From the NCBI GenBank assembly GCA_024743115.1, contig JANSXC010000020.1, positions 1 to 64,000 of the forward strand: DNA of 64,000 bases, written 5' to 3'. The translations under genes were made by a program, and so were the position numbers. The DNA is from a bacterium (GTDB lineage: Bacteria > Planctomycetota > UBA1135 > UBA2386). Numbering within the stretch: position 1 is the stretch's first letter; each line of letters starts with the position of its first letter. The notes below the pieces were generated by a model. The model was not told the DNA's origin. It did not search any database and saw only the letters and a list, made by a program, of their open reading frames with translations. Positions 36,701 to 44,697 of this stretch are shown here, one piece after another.

Positions 36701-37165
36701 GTCGAGCACGAGCGCGATCTCGGCGGGCTCCATGCCGTGAACCAGTCGGAGCATGGTCGGTTCGCGGAACGGTTCGCGCAGCTGTTCGATGGCTCGGCGG
36801 GCGACGTCCGACAGCTCGCGATCGGCGGCGGCGGCCGCGGGTTCGGCGCCCTGAACGGGGATCCGGTCGCCGTCGGCGTCGAGGCGAGGTGCGCGCTCGC
36901 TACGGCGTCGTTCGCTGCGGGCGCGGTTCGTCAGGATGCCTGCGAGCCAGGGTGTGACCGGGCGGGAGCCGTCGAACCGTTCGGCCTGCTCGATGGCCGT
37001 CAGGAACGCTTCCTGCAGCAGATCTTCGGCAGCGGCGACATCCCCGGCCAGGTGCGAGCCGAGCCTCAGCAGCTCGGGCGCGACGCGATCGAACAGTTTC
37101 GCGAGCGCGTCGACCTGGCCACGGTCACGCCAACGCAGGAACAATCTGGTCGCTCGGTCGCGCAT
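33788..37165 (-). CDS. Large ECF sigma factor fused to a membrane helix and repeated surface-type domains
   Basis: An 1125-residue protein. Residues 1-175 are an ECF sigma factor: region 2 (VAAAEDLLQEAFLTAIEQAE, TPWLAGILTNRARSERRRSE) and region 4 (LREPFREPTMLRLVHGMEPA, DRSPATVRSQIHRGLELARR). A weakly hydrophobic Ala/Thr stretch follows, then one transmembrane helix (KQTAILTAVAAVCATILGVSF, about 250-270). The remaining 850 residues are successive carboxypeptidase-regulatory-like/Ig domains, ending with ITIHGRVTDAAGQPVIGAIV. It is the second sigma-surface fusion within 8 kb, and its outer part resembles those of 29045-31378 and 38336-40690. Start at ATG 37165 follows directly from the sigma domain. 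Confidence 0.87.
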   Translation of the reverse strand: MRDRATRLFLRWRDRGQVDALAKLFDRVAPELLRLGSHLAGDVAAAEDLLQEAFLTAIEQAERFDGSRPVTPWLAGILTNRARSERRRSERAPRLDADGDRIPVQGAEPAAAAADRELSDVARRAIEQLREPFREPTMLRLVHGMEPAEIALVLDRSPATVRSQIHRGLELARRALPTGIATALLATAMTATRGLAAIRGEIIAAGAKATVAKFAAGTTTATAATAAAAGTGLNAPTFTLWGLAMSKQTAILTAVAAVCATILGVSFWPGDDAPPVDSRPDDPVAPAMANSATGTTPPATTPDSAPERVDRVAAATPNPAAIDPAWTLRIRVLDGPTNRPLADTELSMYGPRTLTLLELQRELARVARAGPTGIPHSQFESVRIPDQLPLEVTVHGNPHPFLLPPGSADTALASQITDENGCCTLPIPASGIVLAARQNGYADRHLAIDGSLIDSQTGNGALDVQLWPMRELVGFVQTDRCETPTEPLDLLLEGNGGRWRVTTDHRGRFTAQVGAERVHVRCLTPGWTITQRITKPNGQQWIALTSLKVGEPGMVHVTRYGGARIRVTDAMTRDPIESVHVMSLDDNETPRHAGRFFAPDGWLEIAPFDPRSVLEMPKKHRGVFPSYMTVTIWAKGYLPRKLDRIELFGAELEPHEVALERGGIARYAGRVTRGEDAVAGADVRLRPFSRLNWQLNSECVIAAARTAKNGAFDLAPPPGVYLCEVFVDGTRQTQFAVTVNPDEQLDRSIDLGAAVYVDVLVVDAQGRPQSNHNVAATGPGFQRHVGRTDANGRVRLGPFDAGELRVVAPRQPTYGSWAGAIEERTEAARGERPSVVLRLPSEQRIRCFVAFVDSPPPDGFAGFRAEASGLHGSSTDPVDLEADGGVPIDLVPGTNLCVSAPDGRRWDLDLPKDAQPGHVFTLRWGGLALAGTVTVAGEPLANGRVLLNSRSGQNGSVSVLTDGAGNFRAAGLEARVHWLSFHPDAGARFVHSGNNPLRGQRFRTDVVPSAAPNPIAIDLQPWQDGRYVGRDEITIHGRVTDAAGQPVIGAIVSGQTLLPMTGGSMELRPMNGLQTTGPDGAYRLAVPRGPQYRVRVSPGIGKPFQGEPRVIASNQNEIEHHLVLR

Positions 37166-37331
37166 TCACAGGGAATGGATCGGGATGGCGGTCGCGTTTC
37201 CCCGTTTTTGCAGAAATCCGTCTCGCGGAGCCCCGTCTTGCAGCTGTTGCGCGCTGGCAGAGAGTCGCGACGCGGTTGCGGACTCCGCGTATGGAAGTCC
37301 GTATGGTGCCGCGGCAACCATCGGAACGCCT

Positions 37332-38045
37332 TTGGATACCCCGCTGATCGTCTCACCTGGAATCAACGAGCGTTCCGTTCGCGTGCCCGGCGGCGGACAG
37401 CGCCAGGTCCCCGACGGCTGGATCCTCGTGCCGCCTGGCGACCCGGCGCTGACGCGACGGATCAAGGCGGGTGGGCCGTGTTGGGTCGTGCAGGAGAAGC
37501 GCGGCCGTCGCACGTTCTCGCGCGGCATCTGGGTCGAGCGTGACCGTGTCGAGGCCATTCGGCAGGCCCTCGAGGCGGAGCGCGCGCACCCCGGGTACGC
37601 GCGCAAGCAGGCGGCCGCCGCCAAGCGCCGCGACCAGAAGCAGGTCGCCTACGTTGACGAGTTCGCGACGGCCGTGCGGCGCTTTCTGGACTTCCCGCTG
37701 CAGTATCACGATATCGCGGAGCAGCTGGTACAGCGTGTGACCGCCCACGCGACGCCGGTCGGTAGCGGCACCGTGGCACGCACCGAACGCATCCCCGTGC
37801 ATCGTCGCGCCGAATCGGCCGTCATCGCGTGGCTGCGCCACCACACGACGGCCTACGACCACATGGCCATTGCGCGTGTCAAAGGCCGTCGCCGCGAGGT
37901 TCGCCGAATGCTCGCCGAACGTTCGCGCGAGCTGCTCGATGCCTATCGCCAGGGTCGCGCGGACGAGGTCGTGAACTGTCCGTTGCGGCGGGCGTTGAAT
38001 CAGCCGCTGCCGTCGCCGGAAGGGGAGCGTTCTGCCAACGGCTGA
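37332..38045 (+). CDS. DUF2293 domain protein
   Basis: The C-terminal 85 residues match DUF2293: AVIAWLRHHTTAYDHMAIAR followed by KGRRREVRRMLAERSRELLD. The N-terminal part (about 150 residues) is basic, with VPDGWILVPPGDPALTRRIK and a helical linker. I chose TTG 37332 because it has GGA about 7 nt upstream and the coding character starts there. The frame is open to ATG 37185, but that stretch is Cys/Ser-rich and non-coding in style. DUF2293 has no known function; the domain looks nucleic-acid-binding (inference). Confidence 0.75.
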   Translation: MDTPLIVSPGINERSVRVPGGGQRQVPDGWILVPPGDPALTRRIKAGGPCWVVQEKRGRRTFSRGIWVERDRVEAIRQALEAERAHPGYARKQAAAAKRRDQKQVAYVDEFATAVRRFLDFPLQYHDIAEQLVQRVTAHATPVGSGTVARTERIPVHRRAESAVIAWLRHHTTAYDHMAIARVKGRRREVRRMLAERSRELLDAYRQGRADEVVNCPLRRALNQPLPSPEGERSANG

Positions 38046-38054
38046 CGGCGCCGG

Positions 38055-38260
38055 CTAGTGATCGCCGAGCACCACGTCCAAGCGTCGACCGCCGTAGGTC
38101 GGGCGTCGGCGTCAGGCGGCCGGCCTGGCTGTAGAGCTGTAGGCCGGGGAAGACGCGTCGGGGAGCGCGATGGCAGGTGGCGCGCCCGCTGCCGTGGTGT
38201 GCACGGCATTCTGATCGCACAACGCGACACCGAGCGGGGATCCTCGGAATCGAAGTGAAC
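38055..38260 (-). pseudogene. Frameshifted tail of a secreted-protein C-terminal domain
   Basis: On the minus strand three pieces in successive frames line up with the end of the kelch protein's tail: GVALCDQNAVHTTAAGAPPA then AIALPDA; next VFPGLQLYSQAGRLTPTPD (compare LVIPNDPGLRGVRLFLQALSL); next YGGRRLDVVLGDH and a TAG stop at 38055. Each piece has G/C-rich third positions. The reading needs at least two frameshifts and has no 5' part, so it is the decayed 3' end of a deleted gene. The remaining bases to 38335 look like the leader of the next gene. Confidence 0.45.
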
Positions 38261-38335
38261 CCGGGGGCGATTCGGCCGTTCCGGCAGAATCCTCCTGTCG
38301 TTCCATGCCCTCGGCGAAAGCCCCCGGTGCCCCGA

Positions 38336-40690
38336 ATGAAGAACGCCTGGCTGGGCGCGCTCGTCGTCGCCCTCGTGATCGTCGTCTGGTGCTGCTGGCC
38401 GCCGGCAGCTTCATTACCCGTGCCGGTGGAGTCTGCTGGCGCCGCTGCGCCACTGTCCGATTTCGGGCCGACGGTCGACGATTTCGGTGACGGTCGACGA
38501 TCCGACGTGCCGGCTCCCGAGCTCCAGCGCGAGGCGGTTTCCGATGCAGCCGTGGCAGCTGCGGATCAGGGGGCCCGCGTCGTCACGATCTGGCAGGGAG
38601 AAGGCGAACCGGCGGTAGGGATCCCGATCGACGTCTATCGGGTCGAGAGCCGTTCGTTCCGGCGGCGGGTGGCGCGGGGCGTAACCGGTGTCGACGGCGT
38701 CCTGGGCCTCGCCGATCTCGAGCCGGCCGAGTACGTGTTCCGTACCGGTCGGGTCTACGAACGCGCCGCGGTGGTCGCCGACAGGCTCACCGAAGTCCGG
38801 TTGGAGATCCCGGTCGGCCCGACCGTCACTGGCACCGTCGTCGATGATCACGATGCGCCGCTTGCTGGTGCCTCCGTATGCGCACTGATCAACTACGGGC
38901 GATCAGATGTCGCGACGACGGACGCGACTGGACGGTTTCGGGTTCGACTGGCGAAGAACAGTCGGTTGTGGGCGACTAGTTCGGGGTTCGAGCCGAGCCC
39001 GATGCAGAAGGTCACGCGGGATACCAACGACCTGGTGATCCGGCTCGTGCCAGCTGGCGGCAGCGTGCGTGGCGTCGTGGTCGATCCGGACGGCAGGCCG
39101 GTGCCCGGCGCCGAGGTTCGGGTGGGGCTCGATTTGGCGATCGACCAGCGGGCGAAGCGGCCGCCCGTGCACTTGCAAGCCGACAGCCGCGGGGAGTTCG
39201 TCACCGACGAGGTCCCGCGCGACAAGCTTCGCGTCTACGCCGTGGCCGCAGACTTCGCGTTCGGCGTGACGGACGCATATGGCTCCGCCAGTGATCCGGT
39301 CGTCGTGAAACTACGTCGAGCGGCGAGTGTGCACGGCGTGGCGCTCGGTGGTGAGAACGGTGATGAGCCCGTCGCCGATCTGGCGATCATGGTGCATCGC
39401 CAGCGTGATCAGCCGGGGTTGCTGCAGGCCTGTTCGGATCGACTCACACGCTTCGAGACGCGTACCGACGAAGTCGGGCGCTATCGCGTTCGCGGGATCC
39501 CACCCGGTCGAGTGTGGGTCGTTGCGATGGCGCAGAAGTCGACCGAGGCCGTCTACCTCAACGTTCTGCTGCGGGCAGGCGACGAGCACGAGTGGAATCC
39601 CGACATGGCCGTGCCGCCCGGGAAGATCCGTGGCCGCCTCGTGGGGCCTGGTGGAGCGCCGCTCACTGGTTGGAAGGTCGCGGCGTCGCGCGTCGATCTC
39701 GTCGCCATGCGAGCCGAGGGCCAAGAGGCCACTACGGACGACGAGGGGCGATTCGAGGTCAGTCGATTGCGCCCGAAACCTCACGCGTTGACCGCGAAGT
39801 CACCGGAGTCGAGCGCGGTCATCGCCAAACGCGTGGCGGTGATGCCTGGGCCTTCCGAGTTCGTCTGGCGGATGCCCGGTCTGCCGGAGCAGAGCGGGAC
39901 GTTCCGGGGCGTCGTGCTCGGGCCGGACGGCGAGCCCGTCACGGCAGCGAAGTATCGCGCCAAGGCGAACGGCGTCACGCGTTCTGGCGCGGCCGATGCG
40001 GCGGGGGCGTTCGAGATCGACCGCGTGTTGCCCGGCACGTGGCAGTTGACCGGTCGGCTGAAGGGTTACGGATCGTTCGGTCTTGGCGAGCACCGAGTGA
40101 TGCCGAATGCCGTGTTGGATCTCGGCACGCATCGCCTGCCGGCAAGAGGGCGCGTCGACGTTCGGGTCGTGGCGGGGAAACTCGACCCCGCGGACGTGGC
40201 ACTCGGGCTCGAGCAACTCGCAGGTGGCGACAACAAGTCGCGTGAGTTCGAGGTTACCGCGACCGGCTGGCGTTCGCCGGAACTGCCGCCGGGTCGCTAC
40301 CGGCTGACGGTGCGCGGCACGAACTTCGCGTGGGTCGCACGGGAGATCGTGATCCCTGCTGGCGACGCCGCCGAGGTCGACGTCACGGTCGCACCCGTGG
40401 CGCCGGTCGCGATCGAGTTCGTCCCGCAGCATCTCGAAGGCACGGCGTGGCACGATGGCGTGAGCGTCAAGATCTTCGATGCGAGCGGCGGGCTCCTGCT
40501 GAAGAAGACCCAGATGGTCGCCGGCACACCGACCGCGACGTTCACGATCGGCCTGGCGCCCGGCGCGTATTCCGTCGTCGCGACTTCTCCCAACACTGCG
40601 TATCGCCGCGGCGAGGCGAGTTTCGTCGTCCCGGCCGCCGGGACCGAGCAGCTCGCGGTCCGAGTTCTGCTCGAGGTGCTGCGGGACTAG
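38336..40690 (+). CDS. Membrane-anchored protein with tandem carboxypeptidase-regulatory-like domains
   Basis: From ATG 38336 the product is 784 residues. The N-terminus is an uncleaved-looking transmembrane anchor (MKNAWLGALVVALVIVVWCC). The rest is a chain of carboxypeptidase-regulatory-like beta domains of about 80-90 residues (VTGTVVDDHDAPLAGASVCA, VRGVVVDPDGRPVPGAEVRV, IRGRLVGPGGAPLTGWKVAA, FRGVVLGPDGEPVTAAKYRA). It is the outer part of the two ECF fusions nearby without the sigma domain, so a paralogous surface or sensor role is likely. The frame is open to 38177, but the upstream part is not protein-like. Confidence 0.82.
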   Translation: MKNAWLGALVVALVIVVWCCWPPAASLPVPVESAGAAAPLSDFGPTVDDFGDGRRSDVPAPELQREAVSDAAVAAADQGARVVTIWQGEGEPAVGIPIDVYRVESRSFRRRVARGVTGVDGVLGLADLEPAEYVFRTGRVYERAAVVADRLTEVRLEIPVGPTVTGTVVDDHDAPLAGASVCALINYGRSDVATTDATGRFRVRLAKNSRLWATSSGFEPSPMQKVTRDTNDLVIRLVPAGGSVRGVVVDPDGRPVPGAEVRVGLDLAIDQRAKRPPVHLQADSRGEFVTDEVPRDKLRVYAVAADFAFGVTDAYGSASDPVVVKLRRAASVHGVALGGENGDEPVADLAIMVHRQRDQPGLLQACSDRLTRFETRTDEVGRYRVRGIPPGRVWVVAMAQKSTEAVYLNVLLRAGDEHEWNPDMAVPPGKIRGRLVGPGGAPLTGWKVAASRVDLVAMRAEGQEATTDDEGRFEVSRLRPKPHALTAKSPESSAVIAKRVAVMPGPSEFVWRMPGLPEQSGTFRGVVLGPDGEPVTAAKYRAKANGVTRSGAADAAGAFEIDRVLPGTWQLTGRLKGYGSFGLGEHRVMPNAVLDLGTHRLPARGRVDVRVVAGKLDPADVALGLEQLAGGDNKSREFEVTATGWRSPELPPGRYRLTVRGTNFAWVAREIVIPAGDAAEVDVTVAPVAPVAIEFVPQHLEGTAWHDGVSVKIFDASGGLLLKKTQMVAGTPTATFTIGLAPGAYSVVATSPNTAYRRGEASFVVPAAGTEQLAVRVLLEVLRD

Positions 40691-40724
40691 CGGCTATCGC
40701 CGCGGTCGATGCGCGGCATCGCGG

Positions 40725-41057
40725 TCACGGCGTCGAGATCGTGAACGTGTTGCTGACGCCGTTGCTGTGTGTGATGCGGACCTTGACGGCCTTCTTGGCG
40801 ACGCCGGAGTAGGTCCAGGACGTGGTCGTGTTGCTCGTCCATTCCGAACCCATGTCGCGGCAGAGGTAGACCGTGCCGTCGCGACCGAGGAACTCGATCT
40901 TGCGCAAGGTGACGCGATTACCCTCGGCCTCGATCCTGGCCTTGACGTCGACCGTGCCGTTGTCGCCCGAGCGGGAGGCGCTCGTGATGGTGACCTGGGC
41001 TGCGAGAAGCGTCGAGAACAGGAGGGTGAAGAGTGTGCGAAGAGCGAGTTGCGTCAT
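40725..41057 (-). CDS. Small secreted beta-rich protein
   Basis: A 110-residue protein with a signal peptide (LALRTLFTLLFSTLLAAQ). The mature part is about 90 residues with alternating strands (VTITSASRSGDNGTVDVKAR, IEFLGRDGTVYLCRD, VKVRITHSNGVSNTFTIS) and one cysteine, resembling a single Ig-like or CBM-like domain. No family recognised. It is convergent with the preceding gene and divergent from arsM. Confidence 0.65.
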   Translation of the reverse strand: MTQLALRTLFTLLFSTLLAAQVTITSASRSGDNGTVDVKARIEAEGNRVTLRKIEFLGRDGTVYLCRDMGSEWTSNTTTSWTYSGVAKKAVKVRITHSNGVSNTFTISTP

Positions 41058-41186
41058 GATTCGGTCCTGGATTGAGGTTTGGCCGGTTGCCCGGCGAGGA
41101 CCTGTTTCGTGTCGGAGGGTTGCGCGATGGTTGCCGGCAAATCGGCGATTCTCGACCAGTCACCGGCGCTAGACTTGGGGGCACAC

Positions 41187-42287
41187 ATGACCGCGCCGAC
41201 CAGCACCTACGAATCCGTTCAGGACTACTACAAGAAGCTGCAGGGCTCGCAGGATCTCGAGACCGATGCGTGCTGCACGGTCGACAGCGTCCCGGATCAC
41301 CTCAAGCCGATCCTCGCGAAGGTGCACCCCGAGGTCAGCGGTCGCTACTACGGATGCGGCCTCGTTGCCCCCGACCTGCTCGAAGGCGCCGACGTGCTCG
41401 ATCTCGGCTGCGGCACCGGGCAGGACTGCTATGTCCTCTCTGCGCTCGTTGGTGAGCGCGGCTCGGTCACCGGCGTCGACATGACAACCGAGCAGCTCGA
41501 GTTTGCCCGTGCGCACGTCGACTACCACCGGGAACAGTTCGGCTTCGGGACGACCAACGTGCGCTTCCTCGAGGGCTACATCGAACGCCTCGATGAGCTC
41601 GAGTTGCAGGACGCGAGCTTCGACGTGATCGTCAGCAATTGCGTGATCAACCTGTCGCCCGACAAGGCTGCCGTGCTGCGGCAGGCACACCGCCTGCTGA
41701 AGCCGGGCGGCGAGCTCTACTTCTCGGACGTCTACGCCGACCGTCGCGTGCCGCCTGAGCTCATGCAGGATCAGCAGCTCTACGGCGAGTGTCTGAGCGG
41801 TGCGCTCTACTGGAACGACTTTCTCAGCCTCGCCAGGCGTTGTGGCTTCGCCGATCCGCGGCTCGTCACCGACCGCGAACTCGAGATCAAGAACCAGGAG
41901 GTGCAGCGCAAGGTCGGGCCGCTGCGTTTCTTCTCCGCGACCTACCGCCTGTTCAAGCTCGACGACCTCGAGCCGGCGTGTGAGGACTACGGCCAGGCGG
42001 TGATCTACAAGGGCACGATTGCGAACGCCGAACAGCGCTTCCTGCTCGACGGTCATCACGTGATCGAAGCCGGCAAGGTGTTCCCGGTCTGCGGCAACAC
42101 CTGGCGCATGCTGCACGACACGCGGTTCCGCGAGCACTTCGAGTTCGTCGGTGACTTCTCGAAGCACTTCGGGATCTTCGAGGGCTGTGGCGTGGCGTTG
42201 CCGTTCGGGGGGAGCGGCGCGGGCGAGCGCAGCGCGCTCGCGGGCGAGGCCGGCAGCAACCCGAACGGCGGCGGATCCTGCTGCTGA
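41187..42287 (+). CDS. arsM: Arsenite S-adenosylmethionine methyltransferase
   Basis: From ATG 41187 the product is 366 residues. The SAM-binding motif is VLDLGCGTGQDCYVL. The three catalytic cysteines of ArsM enzymes are present: Cys30 (DACCT), Cys152 (VSNCVINLSPDK) and Cys202 (YGECLSG). The C-terminal region (AEQRFLLDGHHVIEAGK) and a Cys-rich end (GSCC) fit the family. It converts As(III) to methylated, partly volatile arsenicals. No ArsR regulator or other ars gene is adjacent. Confidence 0.92.
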   Translation: MTAPTSTYESVQDYYKKLQGSQDLETDACCTVDSVPDHLKPILAKVHPEVSGRYYGCGLVAPDLLEGADVLDLGCGTGQDCYVLSALVGERGSVTGVDMTTEQLEFARAHVDYHREQFGFGTTNVRFLEGYIERLDELELQDASFDVIVSNCVINLSPDKAAVLRQAHRLLKPGGELYFSDVYADRRVPPELMQDQQLYGECLSGALYWNDFLSLARRCGFADPRLVTDRELEIKNQEVQRKVGPLRFFSATYRLFKLDDLEPACEDYGQAVIYKGTIANAEQRFLLDGHHVIEAGKVFPVCGNTWRMLHDTRFREHFEFVGDFSKHFGIFEGCGVALPFGGSGAGERSALAGEAGSNPNGGGSCC

Positions 42288-42632
42288 GACGCGCCCGCGG
42301 CCGCTGAGGCGTGCCAGCGGATGCCGAGGCGCGCGCTTGTCGCGGCCCAACGAACGAATGTGCTGCGCAGGTTGGCACGGCGTTCATGGTGCGACACGTC
42401 GCGTTGCCCGCGGGTCAGGCTTCGGTCAGCCTGCGGTCGTCGGGGCGGAGAAGCGCAGGTGTCATGGGGGTTTCGCCGATCTGTATCGGTGGGATACGCC
42501 GGCCGATAAGAGCGCTCTGCTCGCTTTGGAATCGCGACACCGCTACGGTCGCGGAGCGCGGCACGGCCGGAGGGCGCACTTGCCTGACGGTCCACGCCGG
42601 CCATCACGATACCTACCGGACCGAGTTCCAGA
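42288..42632. other. Intergenic region without recognised features
   Basis: This 345-bp gap between arsM and the mannosyltransferase holds no convincing gene. Frames on both strands are open in places but read as Arg/Ser/Gly-rich noise. No tRNA-like or riboswitch-like fold could be recognised by eye. It presumably carries the arsM 3' end and the promoter of the next gene. Confidence 0.5.
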
Positions 42633-44036
42633 GTGCCTCGCTCGCTCTACCTCCTGCTCGGGGCCAACCTGATCCTCCTGCTGGGTGCCCTGCGGCACAA
42701 TCTCTACTGGGGCACGGGGGAGGTCATGGGGCTCCACCTACCACACCTGCTCGGGATTGCCGAGGGCGTGTGCCTGCTGGTCTATGCACTGGTTGGGGGG
42801 GCCGCGTTCGCGCGGACGGTTCGCGGGACGGAGCTGCTCACGGTCCGCCAGGTCATGCTCGGCGGGGTCCTGCTCGCGATCGTCGCGATGGTGGTTCCGC
42901 CGTTCTTGTCCACGGACGTCTACGACAACCTTGCCCGCGGCCGGGTGGAGGCGGTCCACGGCCTGAATCCGTACGTCGCTGCGCCGGCCGAGTTCCCGGA
43001 AGACGATTTCACGCGGGCGGCGCAATGGACGGGGTTCGGCAATCCCTACGGCCCGCTGTTCACGGTCGTGCAGACCGCGGTGTGCTTCCTGTCCCTGGAT
43101 CGAGTGTGGCTCGGCGTTGCGGTGTTCAAGCTGCTGTTTGCCGCGTGTCACATTCTTACCGGGTGGTTCCTGTTCCAGGCTGCCCGTCGCGTGCGCCCCG
43201 AGTTCGCCGGGACAGCGCTGCTGCTTTATCTTTGGAATCCATGGATCCTGCTCGAGACCGTCGGGCACGCCCACAATGATGCTCTTACGGCGGTCGGGCT
43301 CGCCGGCATGATGTGGGCGCTCACTGCTCGCAAGATGGCGCTCGCGACCGTTGCGTTCGGTCTTGCGGTGCTCGCCAAACACGGGGTCGGGCCGCTCGGG
43401 CCGTTGCTGCTCGCGCTTGCGTGGCGACAACGGCAGCTGAAACAGTTCGTCGGTGGCGTGGCGATCATCGCCGTTCTGACAGCCTGGTTCGTCTATCACT
43501 ACTTTCTCGAGCCGGGCGCGATCGAAGCACTGCTTGCGCAAGCCGAGCATCAGCGCACGAGCTTGCAGTTCCTCGTCGCGAGTCTCCTCGGCATCGAGGA
43601 CGGGCGGGCCTTGACGCTCGCCGGGATAGGGGGCGTGATCCTCTACCTGGCGTATCTGGCCCCGCGTACGCGGACGCCGGACGACTTCGCGTTGCACGGC
43701 GCGAAGCTGATGATGCTGTTCATCTTGGTCGCAATGCCGATGTTCTCGCCGTGGTACCACCTGTGGTGGCTGCCGCTGCTGATCACACTGCCGGCGTCCG
43801 CTCGCGCGGTGAGCTGGCTGGCTGTGCTCGGGTCCGCATCGTATCTCGTGTTCGCGACCACCCGCAGCCTCGGTTTCGACCATCAGGTCTGGCAATGGGC
43901 GGTTGGGCTGGTGCCCGTCGCGGTGCTCGTCCTCGCCTGTCGCGTCACAGCCGAGACGCGACTCACCACTGCAGTCGCTGAAGTCCCGACACGTACTTCG
44001 AGTTCTTCGTCAGACGGAATGGAAACGCCCCCGTGA
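42633..44036 (+). CDS. GT-C family membrane glycosyltransferase (MptB-like)
   Basis: A 467-residue protein with about 11-12 hydrophobic helices, starting at GTG 42633. The first loop has STDVYDNLARGRVEAVHGLNPY, the D-x-Y-x-N signature of polyprenyl-phosphomannose-dependent alpha-mannosyltransferases (MptA/MptB). WNPWILLETVGHAHNDALTA and a late WYHLWWLPLLITLP also match the group. It would add a sugar from a polyprenyl donor on the outer face of the membrane. Its 3' end overlaps the convergent VTC gene by 74 bp. Confidence 0.82.
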   Translation: MPRSLYLLLGANLILLLGALRHNLYWGTGEVMGLHLPHLLGIAEGVCLLVYALVGGAAFARTVRGTELLTVRQVMLGGVLLAIVAMVVPPFLSTDVYDNLARGRVEAVHGLNPYVAAPAEFPEDDFTRAAQWTGFGNPYGPLFTVVQTAVCFLSLDRVWLGVAVFKLLFAACHILTGWFLFQAARRVRPEFAGTALLLYLWNPWILLETVGHAHNDALTAVGLAGMMWALTARKMALATVAFGLAVLAKHGVGPLGPLLLALAWRQRQLKQFVGGVAIIAVLTAWFVYHYFLEPGAIEALLAQAEHQRTSLQFLVASLLGIEDGRALTLAGIGGVILYLAYLAPRTRTPDDFALHGAKLMMLFILVAMPMFSPWYHLWWLPLLITLPASARAVSWLAVLGSASYLVFATTRSLGFDHQVWQWAVGLVPVAVLVLACRVTAETRLTTAVAEVPTRTSSSSSDGMETPP

Positions 44037-44697
44037 TCCGGTCGGCGTCGTGCTCGGGGCCGTACTTGAGCTCGACGACCGAGCCGCGACGATCTCGACT
44101 CGGGTGCAGCAGCGTGGCCCGCCCCGCGACGAACGGGAAGTAGTGCAGTTCGTCATCGAGCGTCAGGCGGTAGCGACCGTCGGCGGTCTGGTAATAGCGC
44201 CGGCGATAGCGGTTGGCGAGCGTTGGTGCGGTCGTGTTGACGAGTTCGCGAAACGCAGGCGGTACGACGACGGATCGCAGCAGCACCGCGAGTTCTTCCC
44301 GAGCGAGGCCCCGATCGCGGTCGACTCGGATCGAGCCGAGATCGACGGTTTCCTTGCGGCCAACGAGGCCGCGCTTGATCTTGAACTCGAGCGTCGCGCG
44401 GGATTCTCCGGTCAGCCCGCCATACCACCGGATACGCATCTTGCAGCGGTCTGCGGTACCGTCGACGTTGTCGACGAGCGCGCGGTGATCCGGCGTATCG
44501 AAGTAGACGCTGTTCACGTAGCGCGGCGGATGGAGCGGCGAGAAGAACGCCGGATGCAGGCGCACCAGCATCTCGATCTCTCGCGTGTCGAGATCCTCGA
44601 CGTAGAACTTCCGTTCGAAGCGGTACGTCGGCTCGGTCGGGCTACTTGCTCGATTTGCCAAACTCGACTCCGTAGAGGATTTCGGCAACGTTCGCAC
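43963..44697 (-). CDS. VTC-domain polyphosphate polymerase-like protein
   Basis: A 244-residue protein with the VTC catalytic domain fold: YRFERKFYVE near the N-terminus, YVNSVYFDTPDHRALVDNV, KMRIRWYGGL, TLEFKIKRGLVGRKET, LANRYRRRYYQT and SVVELKYGPE supply the basic and acidic residues that line the polyphosphate tunnel. The annotated GTG 44697 overlaps the CotH gene by 56 bp; TTG 44661, with GGAG 6 nt upstream, is an alternative. It belongs to the DUF4956-CotH-VTC cluster. Confidence 0.88.
   Translation of the reverse strand: MRTLPKSSTESSLANRASSPTEPTYRFERKFYVEDLDTREIEMLVRLHPAFFSPLHPPRYVNSVYFDTPDHRALVDNVDGTADRCKMRIRWYGGLTGESRATLEFKIKRGLVGRKETVDLGSIRVDRDRGLAREELAVLLRSVVVPPAFRELVNTTAPTLANRYRRRYYQTADGRYRLTLDDELHYFPFVAGRATLLHPSRDRRGSVVELKYGPEHDADRITGAFPFRLTKNSKYVSGLQRLQW

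Noticed and set aside
42288..42632. A possible riboswitch or small RNA upstream of the mannosyltransferase
   Set aside because: Short inverted repeats are present, but no known fold or conserved motif could be identified by eye.
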